Source: Chrysophaeum taylorii
Taxonomy: Eukaryota > Sar > Pelagophyceae > Pelagomonadales > Pelagomonadaceae
Length of the DNA: 64,000 nucleotides
Direction: 5' to 3'
Assembly: GCA_029834535.1 (NCBI GenBank)
Contig: JAQMWT010000084.1
Span: 10,001-74,000, forward strand
The notes under the pieces were generated by a model. It saw only the letters and a list, made by a program, of their open reading frames with translations, ran no database searches and was not told where the DNA came from. Below, one piece after another: positions 1 to 10,781 of this stretch (position 1 is its first letter; each line of letters begins with the position of its first letter). A program made the translations under genes and the position numbers.

Positions 1-512
1 AAATGCCCTGCTGATCTGTAGCTTGGCCAGTAGAGACTGTCTGGCACAGGAATGCCAGTCGTCCCGGTGCAAGCGCCAATAACAAACACCAGGGAGGAGG
101 TCGCCGACCCCTAGGGCTAAATTTTCATGCTGGGGGGGGGGTTATGTCGTGTCCTCGCGCGACCCCCCCCCCTGGAAGCGGTTTTCTCCATGCCATGGTC
201 TCCTTGATGGTTTATAGTTCGTCTTCCTGTGCTCCTGCCAGTCCAGCCTGGCTCCCATGCCCGAGAGAGGTCCGAAATTAGTTAGTTAGTTGTGTGACCG
301 ACAGCAAGTGTCTGTCTGTAAGCTCCGCCGGCATTATTACGACCACCAAGTCATAAGCAGCGTCGGTGCCGTATGCAAGGACAAACGAACGTCGCGGTCG
401 CAAATGAAGAGCACGGGAAGTTCGTTCTAAGAGACCAGAAGCCTCGAAACCAGTCCTGTACCAAAGTCATGCTAGCGAGTGTGTGCAAGTGCTATTAAGC
501 AACAGCGGGTCG

Positions 513-3500
513 TTACGAATGCGCTGTCGCGGACACTTGCAGCATAGCCCGGAGGTACGAGTCTTGTTCTTGTTCGCTGTCAAGGACGTTCCACTCAAAG
601 AACGGAACGTGGGCAACGTTCCAGCCAAGCCGCCGCAACAGTCGAGACTTGAAGCGCGTAGCGCCGTTCTCAACCCTCGTTCTCTTCAGGTAGTGGTATG
701 GCCCGTCGACTTCGACCGCGCGCTTCGTGTCGGGTTGAGCCATGTCGAGCGACAATCCCTCTTCGGTCACGTGCTCGAAGACGTGCGTCCAGCCAATTCG
801 GTCGAGCGCGGTCGCAACGTCGCGCTGGAGTTGGGATGGTGATGGGTCCTGACGTTGATACGCTTCCTGAAGCATCTGCTGGTGTTTTGACAGCGGGAAG
901 TTCCGGTGGAGGTCGGGCCACTCGAGGTGAAAGTGCAGCGAAGCAAGGTGGAGCTGCGACAGTTCACGATAATCGAGGGCATCGAGATGAGTGACGGCGA
1001 TGGAGGCGAGTTCGGCAAAAAACTCAGAGTCTTTTTTCCAGTCGACACAGGCAAACGCCCAAGCCGTGTTAGCGAGCTCCTGCGGATTGAACTCGGCCAG
1101 CCGCAAAGAAACCGCGTCGGCGATCGCCGCGAACAGCTGAGGTGCCTCGATGCCCGCCGTCGCGAAGGCCCACGCCGTGTTGGCGAGGCCCTGCGGATTA
1201 AATTCGCCCAGCCGCGAAGGAGCCACGTTGGCGATCGCCGCGAAGAGCTGAGGTGCCTCGATCCTCGCCGTCGCGAAGGCCCACGCCGTGTTGGCGAGGC
1301 CCTGCGGATTAAACTCGCCCAGCCGCGAAGGAACCGCGCCGGCGATCGCCGCGAAGAGCTGAGGTGCCTCGATGCCCGCCGTCGCGAAGGCCCACGCCGT
1401 ATTGGCGAGGTTCTGCGAGTTGAACTCGCCCAGCCGCGAAGGAGCCACGTTGGCGATCGCCGCGAAGAGCCGAGGTGCCTCGATGCCAGCCGTCGCGAAG
1501 GCCCACGCCATATTGGCGAGGTCCTGCGGATTGAACTCGCCCAGCCGCGAAGGAGCCAGGCCGGCGATTGCCGTGAAGAGCTTACGCGCCTCGATCTTCG
1601 CCGTCGCGAAGGCCCAAGCCGTGTTGGAGAGCTCCTGCGAATTGAACTCGCCCAGCCGCGAAGGAGCCGCGTCGGCGATCGCCGCGAAGAGCTGAGGTGC
1701 CTCGATGCCCGCCGTCGCGAAGGCCCACGCCGTATTGGCGAGGTTCTGTGGATTGAACTCGCCCAGCCGCGATGAAGCCGCGTCGGCGATCGCCGCGAAG
1801 AGCTGAGGTGCCTCGATGCGCGCCGTCGCGAATGCCCATGCCGTGTTGGCGAGCTCCTGCGGATTGAACTCGCCGAGCCCCGTTGAAGCCGCACCAGCGA
1901 TCGCCGCGAAGAGCTGAGGTGCCTCGATACCCGCCGTCGCGAAAGCCCACGCCGTGTTGGCGAGCTCCTGCGCTTTGAACTCGCCCAGCCGCGATGAAGC
2001 CGCGTCGGTGATCGCCGCGAAGAGCTGAGGTGCCTCGATGCGCGCCGTCGCGAAGGCCCACGCCGTGTTGGCGAGGCTCTGCGGATTGAACTCGCCCAGC
2101 CGCGAAGCAGCCTCGTCGGCGATCGCCACGAAGAGCTGAGGTGCCTCGATGCCCGCCGTCGCGAAGGCCCACGCCGTGTTGGCGAGGCCCTGCGGATTGA
2201 ACTCGCCCAGCCGCGAAGCAGCCTCGTCAGCGATTGCCGCGAAGAGCTGAGGTGCCTCGATGCCCGCATTCGCAAAGGCCCACGCCGTGTTGGCCAGGTT
2301 CTGCGGATTGAACTCGCCCAGCCGCGAAGGAGCCGCGTCGGCGATAGCCGCGAAGAGCTGAGGTGCCTCGATGCGCGCCGTCGCGAAGGCCCACGCCGTA
2401 TTGGCGAGCTCCTGCGGATTGAACTCGCCCAGCCGCGAAGGAGCCGCGTCGGCGATCGCCGCGAAGAGCTGAGGTGCCTCGATGCCCGCCGTCGCGAAGG
2501 CCCACGCCGTGTTGGCGAGGCCCTGCGGATTGAACTCGCCCAGCCGCGAAGGAGCCGCGTTGGCGATCGCCGCGAAGAGCTGAGGTGCCTCGATGCCCGC
2601 CGTCGCGAAGGCCCACGCCGTGTTGGCGAGCTCCTGCGGGTTGAACTCGCCCAGCCGCGAAGGAGCCGCGTCGGCGATCGCCGCGAAGAGCTGAGGTGCC
2701 TCGATGCCCGCCGTCGCGAAGGCCCACGCCGTGTTGGAGAGCTCCTGCGCTTTGAACTCGCCCAGCCGAGAAGGAGCCGCGCCGGCGATCGCCGCGAAGA
2801 GCTGAGGTGCCTCGATGCCCGCCGTCGCGAAGGCCCAGGCCGTATTGGCGAGGTTCTGTGGATTGAACTCGCCCAGCCGCGAAGGAGCCGCGTCGGCGAT
2901 CGCCGCGAAGAGCTGAGGTGCCTCGATCCTCGCCGTCGCGAAGGCCCACGCCGCGTTGGCGAGCTCCTGCGGGTTGAACTCATTAACATGGCGCCGACAA
3001 GCGTCTGCGAGGGCCATCACACGGCGATCGCGACGCACGTCGCGGTTTTGGCCTCCAAACTTGGCAACACGGTGCGCGGCAGTCGACAAGTTCCGAGCGC
3101 TAAATTTGTCGCCTTGAGCCGCGAAGAGTGAAAGTATCGTCTCGGGAGTCGCACTGCGGTCCGTCATCTGCTTTCCCCACTGTATTTGTTGCCATCGCGG
3201 TTCCTCGGCACTACTGGTGGTTCGCACATGGCTCGCGTCGGCGCCGCGACGGTCGTAGTGGTGGGCGTCGCCGCGGCGCTGCATCTCACCCCCACGTCGC
3301 CTCGGTGACTCCGAAGAGCGTACGTCTCGACCGTCGCGCCGCCAGTTGCTGTTGTTCTGAGGGTCAGGCAGTCGTCGCCTTGGCGACCGAGAACGGTGCA
3401 CGTCTCGACCGTCGCGCCGCCAGTTGTTGTTGTTCTGAGGGTCAGGCAGTCGTCGCCGCCTTGGCGACCGAGAACGGTGCAAGTCTCGACCGTCGAGCCG

Positions 3501-3839
3501 CCAGTTGTTGTTCGCGTGGTCATGGATTCGTCGAATCGGCGAACGGCCCCGGTGTCGATCGGCGCGCGGCCGGACGTCATTCCCTCGATCAGCATCATGA
3601 TCGGCGTGCCGCCGCCCGTATTGCCCTTGATCACCATTGTTGAGCCACCTTTCTTCGCGCTCGTAGGTTGACGGCGAGCGCCGCCAACGAGTTGATGGCG
3701 AGTCCCCTCCTCGAGGATGGATATCATCGATGCTCCACGGGCGCCAGTCGGCCACCTGTCGAAGGCGCGACCTTCGCTCGTCGACGGGCCACCCCCGATC
3801 CTCATCGTTGCGCCTTCGTTTATTACGGTGCGCTTCCAT
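513..3839 (-). CDS. OPR-repeat protein with RS-rich N-terminus and C-terminal RAP domain, copy 1
   Basis: About 1,108 residues from the ATG at 3,839, the first ATG shared by all three copies (MEAHRNKRRR). Residues 1 to about 210 are Arg/Asp/His-rich, with three units of the type LPDPQNNNNWRRDGRD followed by RSRSPRR. Next come 17 full and one partial 37-residue repeats of the form FNPQELANTAWAFATAGIE, each ending SRLGE. These match the octotricopeptide (OPR) helical-repeat pattern. The last roughly 150 residues include EVDGPYHYLKRTR and GWNVAHVPFFEW, which fit a RAP domain (a PD-(D/E)XK-like fold). OPR-RAP proteins are known to bind RNA and act on organelle transcripts. No chloroplast or mitochondrial targeting peptide is obvious, and the RS-type N-terminus would suit a nuclear protein, so location is open. 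Intronless and unbroken. Confidence 0.88.
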   Translation of the reverse strand: MEAHRNKRRRNDEDRGWPVDERRSRLRQVADWRPWSIDDIHPRGGDSPSTRWRRSPSTYEREERWLNNGDQGQYGRRHADHDADRGNDVRPRADRHRGRSPIRRIHDHANNNWRLDGRDLHRSRSPRRRRLPDPQNNNNWRRDGRDVHRSRSPRRRLPDPQNNSNWRRDGRDVRSSESPRRRGGEMQRRGDAHHYDRRGADASHVRTTSSAEEPRWQQIQWGKQMTDRSATPETILSLFAAQGDKFSARNLSTAAHRVAKFGGQNRDVRRDRRVMALADACRRHVNEFNPQELANAAWAFATARIEAPQLFAAIADAAPSRLGEFNPQNLANTAWAFATAGIEAPQLFAAIAGAAPSRLGEFKAQELSNTAWAFATAGIEAPQLFAAIADAAPSRLGEFNPQELANTAWAFATAGIEAPQLFAAIANAAPSRLGEFNPQGLANTAWAFATAGIEAPQLFAAIADAAPSRLGEFNPQELANTAWAFATARIEAPQLFAAIADAAPSRLGEFNPQNLANTAWAFANAGIEAPQLFAAIADEAASRLGEFNPQGLANTAWAFATAGIEAPQLFVAIADEAASRLGEFNPQSLANTAWAFATARIEAPQLFAAITDAASSRLGEFKAQELANTAWAFATAGIEAPQLFAAIAGAASTGLGEFNPQELANTAWAFATARIEAPQLFAAIADAASSRLGEFNPQNLANTAWAFATAGIEAPQLFAAIADAAPSRLGEFNSQELSNTAWAFATAKIEARKLFTAIAGLAPSRLGEFNPQDLANMAWAFATAGIEAPRLFAAIANVAPSRLGEFNSQNLANTAWAFATAGIEAPQLFAAIAGAVPSRLGEFNPQGLANTAWAFATARIEAPQLFAAIANVAPSRLGEFNPQGLANTAWAFATAGIEAPQLFAAIADAVSLRLAEFNPQELANTAWAFACVDWKKDSEFFAELASIAVTHLDALDYRELSQLHLASLHFHLEWPDLHRNFPLSKHQQMLQEAYQRQDPSPSQLQRDVATALDRIGWTHVFEHVTEEGLSLDMAQPDTKRAVEVDGPYHYLKRTRVENGATRFKSRLLRRLGWNVAHVPFFEWNVLDSEQEQDSYLRAMLQVSATAHS

Positions 3840-5402
3840 CGGGACCCCCCACTGAGGTCCGTTTGAATAGGACAACGGTCACAGTTTCGGGGCATCAAAA
3901 CTTTTAACCCTAATAATCCTTAGCCGCAGCAATCCTGAAACCCTGCACGTCAAATTCTATTGACAGTTTTGTGCGCCGACGACAAGCTCTCCACCATCGC
4001 GTGGGTGGCTTCCTGGCCTTCGCGATATATCTGGCATTCTCGAACAGCGACTTCCCGCCGGAAGTCGTTGTCGCAACTTCCTCCTCGGGCTGCCGTCGCC
4101 GGCCTGCCCACCGCTGTCCGGGTGTGGCATTCTTGGCGACAACCAGGGGGTTCTCGACCCGTACGGCAACGTCTTGCTCACGGACAACAACTGCACCCGA
4201 GCTCGGTCCTGCGCGCACGACTCGGTGCTTTGCGTGTTGAGTAGCCTCATGCACGATGGGCACACGGTCGAGCCTTGGGGCTTGTTTTGGAATTGTGTCC
4301 CACCCCTCGCCCGGCGTGCTTTCCGTTCCTTCGAGTCCACGTCAAGGGTTGGTTCCTGACATTTCTATCGCGGAGCCACCGGGAACGCCTACTCCGGACT
4401 GTCTCCGCCGAGGGCAAAACGATCTGCCCGTCGCGATAACCGACCACTAACGTAGATCTCGGCACCCCTACCGCGGAGGTCGACCCGGCAGCTTCGCCCG
4501 CCTGACGGAGTTTGGACCCTGATTGCTGGGGTTTGTTGTTGTTGTTGGCAATTACTTTCGCGGAGGGTAGTGACAACCTACATGGCCTTTTTTCTCCACC
4601 GTGTTGTCCGTCAAATTGGGATCAACACTAGGGTGCTCCTTCCCTCGCCGCAGCCACGGCGGCTCAGTCTACCGGCGTCTCTCCACCACGGTGCACCGTG
4701 AACGTCTCCTCCTAGCGGGCCTCCAGTATGTCGAAGGCGGTGCAGCCACCCCATTACGCGCAGCCATCTTCCAGGGAGCGACAAGATGCGTCTCCCGGCC
4801 GCCGGGTCCCCGCACCGGCGCCCGGACGGTTAGGCTCGCGCTCGGCCGTCCCCTGTAATCGTCTTATTGCGTCAACGTCCTTCCTTCTACTCACCATGCT
4901 CTTTTATTCAGCTCACGCTCCGCCCTTTTGAGTTTACTCCTTAACCACAAAAAAAGAATCATTCATGAACACATAAACCCAATCTCCGCCGCAGAGCCTT
5001 TGGCGGACGAGGCTGAGCTCACTGAACTTCGCCGGACAAGACCCTCGTACAATCGAGCAGCTGGACCGTGAGAGGTGTACATCCAAACCACTCCAACTCG
5101 GGAGATCGATTATGATACTCCTTATGAACAGGAGTCATCAATAAGTGTTCAAAGGTGAGCGTGCACTGATAAAGGCAGCTGAGATTGGCGGGGGTCCGAG
5201 CGGGAAGGAGGAAGAAAAGACGCAAGCCGCATTAGGATAAAGAGGGAGGGTAAGCCAAGCAGTTGCTCGACAAAACTTGACAAGGTCATAGTGGCGTTTG
5301 ATTTTTGACTACGTGAAACTAGGGACGCCAATTTCGTTTGGAAAAAAGTTCGGGAGTGCACTCTTTGGTCCACTCGGTAACACCATCCTTGGATTCGAGC
5401 GT

Positions 5403-5470
5403 CTCGAAATGATTGCAGTATTTGTCATCAGGTGATCTCGAGATGATTACAGTATTTGTCATCAGGTGAA
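5403..5470. repeat. 34-bp tandem duplication, unit A
   Basis: Two adjacent 34-bp copies built around GATTGCAGTATTTGTCATCA (first) and GATTACAGTATTTGTCATCA (second). The period is not a multiple of three, so it shifts the frame of the minus-strand SPDDKYCNH reading frame. The same duplication is present in unit B, so it predates the segmental duplication or was spread by conversion. Confidence 0.85.
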
Positions 5471-6750
5471 TAAAAATGCAGAGTATCATCCTCGGCAACA
5501 TACGCCACTTAGTCTTCGAATTCTTGCGAAAAAGGGTGGGATCGGAGGAACCAAAACTGGTCTGCTGAAAAGACACCGTCCGAAGCTCGTCAAGAGAGGC
5601 AGGCAACGGCCGAAAGGTGATGACAAACGGTCCGCGCCGTCGGGGCTTGTTTTGTGAGCTTCAGCAACGACGACTTGCGTATAGAACTTCAGCGTCTCAG
5701 AGCATCAGCATAGGTGGTCTTGGGTAGCTGTCGCACCGACGGAGTGAGCAAAGTGTAGTCATTCGTAGGCTGACGACGGGTCTGGCGAAGCATAAGGCTG
5801 CGCGAAGACCGCTTCCAAGGGGTGTGGGGGGCGCGAGGACAACGAGATACTGGGCGGGGGAGGTCGCGACCCCCCAGCGCTAAAGTTTCGTGCCGAGGTG
5901 GAGGTCTGCGACCCCCCAGCGCTAATATTTCAAGCTGGGGGGTTGGGGTTCCTGGCCGCGCATCTACGCCTAAGCGCCTTTCTCTAGCCCTCGCTAGTCG
6001 AGGAGGTCTCATACGCGAGGGTAAACCTGCTTGCCAGGCGCCCCGGTCTTCAGAGCAAACGCGAGGGTAACTTGCCAGGCGCCCCGGTCTTCCGAGCTAC
6101 TATTCTACGGGCCGCCGCAAACTGAGACTCGGCGGCTCTGTCGGGGGAGAGCGCCTCTGAGAGCCTCGCGGTCTTCTCGGGCACGGGCGTTGAAGGCTCG
6201 GAGGATCAGAGGGAGCGCCGCTGCAGAGAGATCACTGTGCCGTAGCGAAACGCGCGACAACGAGCCGTAATACTTGACGAGGTGCTGAATGCAGTTTCAG
6301 GGATGCGAGGATCTGCCGCGATGCATGAGGGGCATGCCCAGGGTCCAAGCGGGAGGAGTTCGCCCTGAGCACTCGACGTGTGCGCCCGTGGGGCTTCCTC
6401 GTGGTTACCGTCCGCACGCCAAAACCGTCCCTCCAGCCCCAAATGCCCTGCTGATCTGTAGCTTGGCCAGTAGAGACTGTTCGGCGCAGGAGTGCCAGTC
6501 GTCCCGGCGAGGCCCAAGCGCCACTGACAAGCTCCAGGGAGGAGGTCGCCGACCCCTAGGGCTAAATTTCATGCTGAGGGAGTGCTCTGTCGTGTCCTCG
6601 CGCGACCCCCCTGGAAGCGGTCTTCTCCCTGCCATGGTCTCCTTGATGGTTTTAAGTTCGTCTTCCTGTGCTCCTGCCGGTCCAGCCTGGCTCCCATGCC
6701 CGGGAGAGGTCCGAAATTAGTTAGTTAGTTGTGTGACCGACAACAAGGTT

Positions 6751-6782
6751 ATCTATCTGTCTGTCTGTCTCTCTGTCTGTCA
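6751..6782. repeat. (CTGT)n microsatellite
   Basis: A run of CTGT units with interruptions. Unit C has the corresponding run near 13,730. Confidence 0.8.
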
Positions 6783-6977
6783 ATAAGCTCCGCCGGCATT
6801 ATTACGACCACCAAGTCATAAGCAGCGTCGGTGCCGTATGCAAGGACAAACGAACGTCGCGGTCGCAAATCAAGAGCACGGGAAGTTCGTTCTAAGAGAC
6901 CAGAAGCCTCGAAACCAGTCCTGTACCAAAGTCATGCTCGCGAGTGTGTGCAAGTGCTATTAAGCAACAGCGGGTTG

Positions 6978-9900
6978 TTACGAATGCGCTGTCGCGGACA
7001 CTTGCAGCATAGCCCGGAGGTACGAGTCTTGTTCTTGCTCGCCGTCAAGGACGTTCCACTCAAAGAACGGAACGTGGGCAACGTTCCAGCCAAGCCGCCG
7101 CAACAGTCGAGACTTGAAGCGCGTAGCGCCGTTCTCAACCCTCGTTCTCTTCAGGTAGTGGTATGGCCCGTCGACTTCGACCGCGCGCTTCGTGTCGGGT
7201 TGAGCCATGTCGAGCGACAATCCCTCTTCGGTCACGTGCTCGAAGACGTGCGTCCAGCCAATTCGGTCGAGCGCGGTCGCAACGTCGCGCTGGAGTTGGG
7301 ATGGTGATGGGTCCTGACGTTGATACGCTTCCTGAAGCATCTGCTGGTGTTTTGACAGTGGGAAGTTCCGGTGGAGGTCGGGCCACTCGAGGTGAAAGTG
7401 CAGCGAAGCAAGGTGCAGCTGCGACAGTTCACGATAATCGAGGGCATCGAGATGAGTGACGGCGATGGAGGCAAGCTCGGCAAAAAACTCAGAGTCTTTT
7501 TTCCAGTCGACACAGGCAAACGCCCAAGCCGTGTTGGCGAGCTCCTGCGGATTGAACTCGGCCAGCCGCAAAGAAGCCGCGTCGGCGATCGCCGCGAAGA
7601 GCTGAGGTGCTTCGATCCCCGCCGTCGCAAAGGCCCACGCCGTGTTGGCGAGGCCCTGCGGATTAAACTCGCCCAGCCGCGAAGGAGCCACGTTGGCGAT
7701 CGCCGCGAAGAGCTGAGGTGCCTCGATGCCCGCCGTCGCGAAGGCCCACGCCGTGTTGGCGAGGCCCTGCGGATTAAACTCGCCCAGCCGCGAAGGAACC
7801 GCGCCGGCGATCGCCGCGAAGAGCTGAGGTGCTTCGATGCCTGCCGTCGCGAAGGCCCACGCCGTATTGGCGAGGTTCTGCGAGTTGAACTCGCCCAGCC
7901 GCGAAGAAGCCGCGCCGGCGATCGCAGCGAAGAGCTGAGGTGCCTCGATGCCCGCCGTCGCGAAGGCCCACGCCACATTGGCGAGGTTCTGCGAGTTGAA
8001 CTCGCCCAGCCGCGAAGAAGCCGAACCGGCGATCGCCGCGAAGAGCCGAGGTGCCTCGATCCTCGCCGTCGCGAAGGCCCACGCCGTATTGGCGAGGTCC
8101 TGCGAGTTGAACTCGCCCAGCCGCGAAGAAGCCGCGCCGGCGATCGCAGCGAAGAGCTGAGGTGCCTCGATCCTCGCCGTCGCGAAGGCCCACGCCGTAT
8201 TGGCGAGGTCCTGCGAGTTGAACTCGCCAAGCCGCCAAAGAGCCGCGCCGGCGATCGCCGCGAAGAGCTGAGGTGCCTCGATGCGCGCCGTCGCGAAGGC
8301 CCACGCCGTATTGGCGAGGTTCTGCGAGTTGAACTCGCCAAGCCGCCAAAGAGCCGCCCCGGCGATCGCCGCGAATAGCTGAGGTGCCTCGATGCGCGCC
8401 GTCGAGAATGCCCATGCCGTATTGGCGAGGCCCTGCGCTTTGAACTCGCCCAGCCGCGAACGAGCCGCGCCGGCGATCGCCGCGAAGAGCTGAGGTGCCT
8501 CGACGCGCGCCGTCGCGAAGGCCCACGCCGTGTTGGCGAGGCCCTGCGGATTGAACTCGCCCAGCCGCGAAGCAGCCTCGTCGGCGATCGCCGCGAAGAG
8601 CTGAGGTGCCTCGATGCCCGCCGTCGCGAAGGCCCACGCCGTGTTGGCGAGGTCCTGCGGATTGAACTCGCCCAGCCGCGAAGGAGCCGCGCCGGCGATC
8701 GCCGCGAAGAGCTGAGGTGCCTCGATGCCCGCCGTCGCGAAGGCCCACGCCGTGTTGGCGAGGTTCTGTGGATTGAACTCGCCCAGCTGCAAAGAAATCG
8801 CGTCAGCGATCGCCGCGAAGAGCTGCGGTGCTTCGATGCCCGCCGTCGCGAAGGCCCACGCCATATTGGCGAGGTTCTGCGGATTGAACTCGCCTAGCCG
8901 CGAAGGAGCCGCGTCGGCGATCGCCGCGAAGAGCTGAGGTGCCTCGATGCCCGCCGTCGCGAAGGCCCACGCCGTGTTGGCGAGCTCCTGCGGATTGAAC
9001 TCGCCCAGCCGCGAAGAAGCCGCGTCGGCGATCGCCGCGAAGAGCTGAGGTGCCTCGATGCCCGCCGTCGCGAAGGCCCACGCCGTGTTGGCGAGGTTCT
9101 GCGGATTGAACTCGCCCAGCCGCGAAGGAGCCGCGTCGGCGATCGCCGCGAAGAGCTGAGGTGCCTCGATGCCCGCCGTCGCGAAGGCCCACGCCGTGTT
9201 GGCGAGGCCCTGCGGATTGAACTCGCCCAGCCACGAGAGGACCGCGTCAGCGATTGCCGCGAAGAGCTGCGGTGCCTCGATGCCCGCATTTGCGAAGGCC
9301 CACGCCGTATTGGCCAGGTTCTGCGGATTGAACTCGCCTAGCCGCGAAGGAGCCGCGTCGGCGATCGCCGCGAAGAGCTGAGGTGCCTCGATGCCCGCCG
9401 TCGCGAAGGCCCACGCCGTGTTGGCGAGGCCCTGCGGATTGAACTCGCCCAGCCGCGAAGGAGCCGCGTCGGCGATCGCCGCGAAGAGCTGAGGTGCCTC
9501 GATGCCCGCCGTCGCGAAGGCCCACGCCGTGTTGGCGAGGCCCTGCGGATTAAACTCGCCCAGCCGCGAAGGAGCCGCGTCGGCGATCGCCGCGAAGAGC
9601 TGAGGTGCCTCGATCCTCGCCGTCGCGAAGGCCCACGCCGCGTTGGCGAGCTCCTGTGGATTGAACTCGCCCAGCCGCGAAGGAGCCGCGTCGGCGATCG
9701 CTGCGAAGAGCTGCGGTGCCTCGATGCCCGCCGTCGCGAAGGCCCACGCCGTATTGGCCAGGTTCTGCGGATTGAACTCGCCTAGCCGCGAAGGAGCCAC
9801 GCTGGCGATCGCCGCGAAGAGCTGAGGTGCCTCGATGCCCGCCGTCGCGAAGGCCCACGCCATGTTGGCAAGGCCCTGCGGATTGAACTCGCCCAGCAGC

Positions 9901-10781
9901 GAGGGAGCCGCGTCGGCGATCGCCGCGAAGAGCTGCGGTGCCTCGATGCCCGCCGTCGCGAAGGCCCAAGCCACGTTGGCGAGCTCCTGCGGGTTGAACT
10001 CGTTAACACGGCGCCGACAAGCGTCTGCGAGGGCCATCACACGGCGATCGCGACGCACGTCGCGGTTTTGGCCTCCAAACTTGGCAACACGGTGCGTGGC
10101 AGTCGACAAGTTCCGAGCACTAAATTTTTCGCCTTGAGCCGCGAAGAGTGAAAGTATCGTCTCGGGAGTCGCACTGCGGTCCGTCATCTGCTTTCCCCAC
10201 TGTATTTGCTGCCATCGCGGTGCCTCGGTACTACTGGTGCTTCGCACGTGGCTCGCGTCGGCGCAGCGACGGTCGTAGTGGTGGGCGTCGCCGCGGCGCT
10301 GCATCTCACCCCCATGTCGCCTCGGTGACTCCGAACAGCGTACATCTCGGCCGTCGCGCCGCCAGTTGTTGTTGTTCCGAGGGTCAGGCAGTCGTCGCCG
10401 CCTTGGCGACCGAGAACGGTGCAAGTCTCGACCGTCGAGCCGCCAGTTGTTCTTCGCGTGGTCATGGATTCGTCGAATCGGCGAACGGCCCCGGTGTCGA
10501 TCGGCGCGCGGCAGGACGTCATTCCCTCGATCAGCATCATGATCGGCGTGCCGCCGGACGTCTTGCCCTCGATCACCATTGTTGAGCCACCTTTCTTCTC
10601 GCTCATAGGTTGAAGGCGAGCGTCGCCAACGAGTTGATGGCGAGTCCCCTCCTCGAGGACGGATATCATCGATGCTCCACGGGCGCCAGTCGGCCACCTG
10701 TCGACGGCGCGGCCTTCGCTCGTCGACGGGCCACCCCCGATCCTCGTCGTTGCGCCTTCGTTTATTACGGTGCGGTTCCAT
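6978..10781 (-). CDS. OPR-repeat protein with RS-rich N-terminus and C-terminal RAP domain, copy 2
   Basis: About 1,267 residues from the conserved ATG at 10,781 (MEPHRNKRRR). It has the same layout as copy 1, with one fewer RS unit in the N-terminus and 22 full plus one partial OPR repeats instead of 17, so the array has grown or shrunk by whole 111-bp units. Variable residues cluster at fixed places in each repeat: E/N/G/D after PQ, R/G before IE, and DAAPS/GAASS/NVAPS near the end. Those are the kinds of position that would tune RNA contact in this family. The RAP domain is nearly identical to copy 1. The ORF is open throughout and is likely an active gene. Confidence 0.88.
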   Translation of the reverse strand: MEPHRNKRRRNDEDRGWPVDERRPRRRQVADWRPWSIDDIRPRGGDSPSTRWRRSPSTYEREERWLNNGDRGQDVRRHADHDADRGNDVLPRADRHRGRSPIRRIHDHAKNNWRLDGRDLHRSRSPRRRRLPDPRNNNNWRRDGRDVRCSESPRRHGGEMQRRGDAHHYDRRCADASHVRSTSSTEAPRWQQIQWGKQMTDRSATPETILSLFAAQGEKFSARNLSTATHRVAKFGGQNRDVRRDRRVMALADACRRRVNEFNPQELANVAWAFATAGIEAPQLFAAIADAAPSLLGEFNPQGLANMAWAFATAGIEAPQLFAAIASVAPSRLGEFNPQNLANTAWAFATAGIEAPQLFAAIADAAPSRLGEFNPQELANAAWAFATARIEAPQLFAAIADAAPSRLGEFNPQGLANTAWAFATAGIEAPQLFAAIADAAPSRLGEFNPQGLANTAWAFATAGIEAPQLFAAIADAAPSRLGEFNPQNLANTAWAFANAGIEAPQLFAAIADAVLSWLGEFNPQGLANTAWAFATAGIEAPQLFAAIADAAPSRLGEFNPQNLANTAWAFATAGIEAPQLFAAIADAASSRLGEFNPQELANTAWAFATAGIEAPQLFAAIADAAPSRLGEFNPQNLANMAWAFATAGIEAPQLFAAIADAISLQLGEFNPQNLANTAWAFATAGIEAPQLFAAIAGAAPSRLGEFNPQDLANTAWAFATAGIEAPQLFAAIADEAASRLGEFNPQGLANTAWAFATARVEAPQLFAAIAGAARSRLGEFKAQGLANTAWAFSTARIEAPQLFAAIAGAALWRLGEFNSQNLANTAWAFATARIEAPQLFAAIAGAALWRLGEFNSQDLANTAWAFATARIEAPQLFAAIAGAASSRLGEFNSQDLANTAWAFATARIEAPRLFAAIAGSASSRLGEFNSQNLANVAWAFATAGIEAPQLFAAIAGAASSRLGEFNSQNLANTAWAFATAGIEAPQLFAAIAGAVPSRLGEFNPQGLANTAWAFATAGIEAPQLFAAIANVAPSRLGEFNPQGLANTAWAFATAGIEAPQLFAAIADAASLRLAEFNPQELANTAWAFACVDWKKDSEFFAELASIAVTHLDALDYRELSQLHLASLHFHLEWPDLHRNFPLSKHQQMLQEAYQRQDPSPSQLQRDVATALDRIGWTHVFEHVTEEGLSLDMAQPDTKRAVEVDGPYHYLKRTRVENGATRFKSRLLRRLGWNVAHVPFFEWNVLDGEQEQDSYLRAMLQVSATAHS

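Larger units (their letters stand above)
1..6440. repeat. Segmental duplication, unit A (left end cut by window)
   Basis: The string aaatgccctgctgatctg opens the window and recurs at 6,441 and 13,410, marking a head-to-tail tandem duplication. Unit A holds one minus-strand OPR-RAP gene (513-3,839) and about 2.6 kb of spacer on its 5' side. Most of the spacer is nearly identical to unit B. Units A and B differ mainly in the number of 111-bp OPR repeats and in one insertion of about 30 bp near 13,230 that unit A lacks. The near identity implies recent duplication or ongoing gene conversion. Confidence 0.9.
3900..6930. other. Inter-gene spacer of unit A, no confident gene
   Basis: Repeated in units B and C (in part). 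Short ORFs occur on both strands, but the frame changes often and none is longer than 143 residues. One minus-strand stretch ending near 3,910 encodes FDVQGFRIAA just upstream of the OPR gene. A block at 4,360-4,940 matches the relic at 22.7-23.3 kb. The motif GCGACCCCCCAGCGCTAA recurs near 5,865 and 5,909, with a variant near 6,545, so the minus strand repeatedly encodes LALGGRRPP-like peptides. I see no structured RNA and no intact gene. Confidence 0.5.

Noticed and set aside
767-2989. Long open frames on all three minus frames and on the plus strand across the OPR arrays
   Set aside because: They are shadows of the 111-bp repeat: a repeat length divisible by three keeps every frame open. 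Only the LANTAWAFATA frame joins a conserved N-terminus and the RAP domain.
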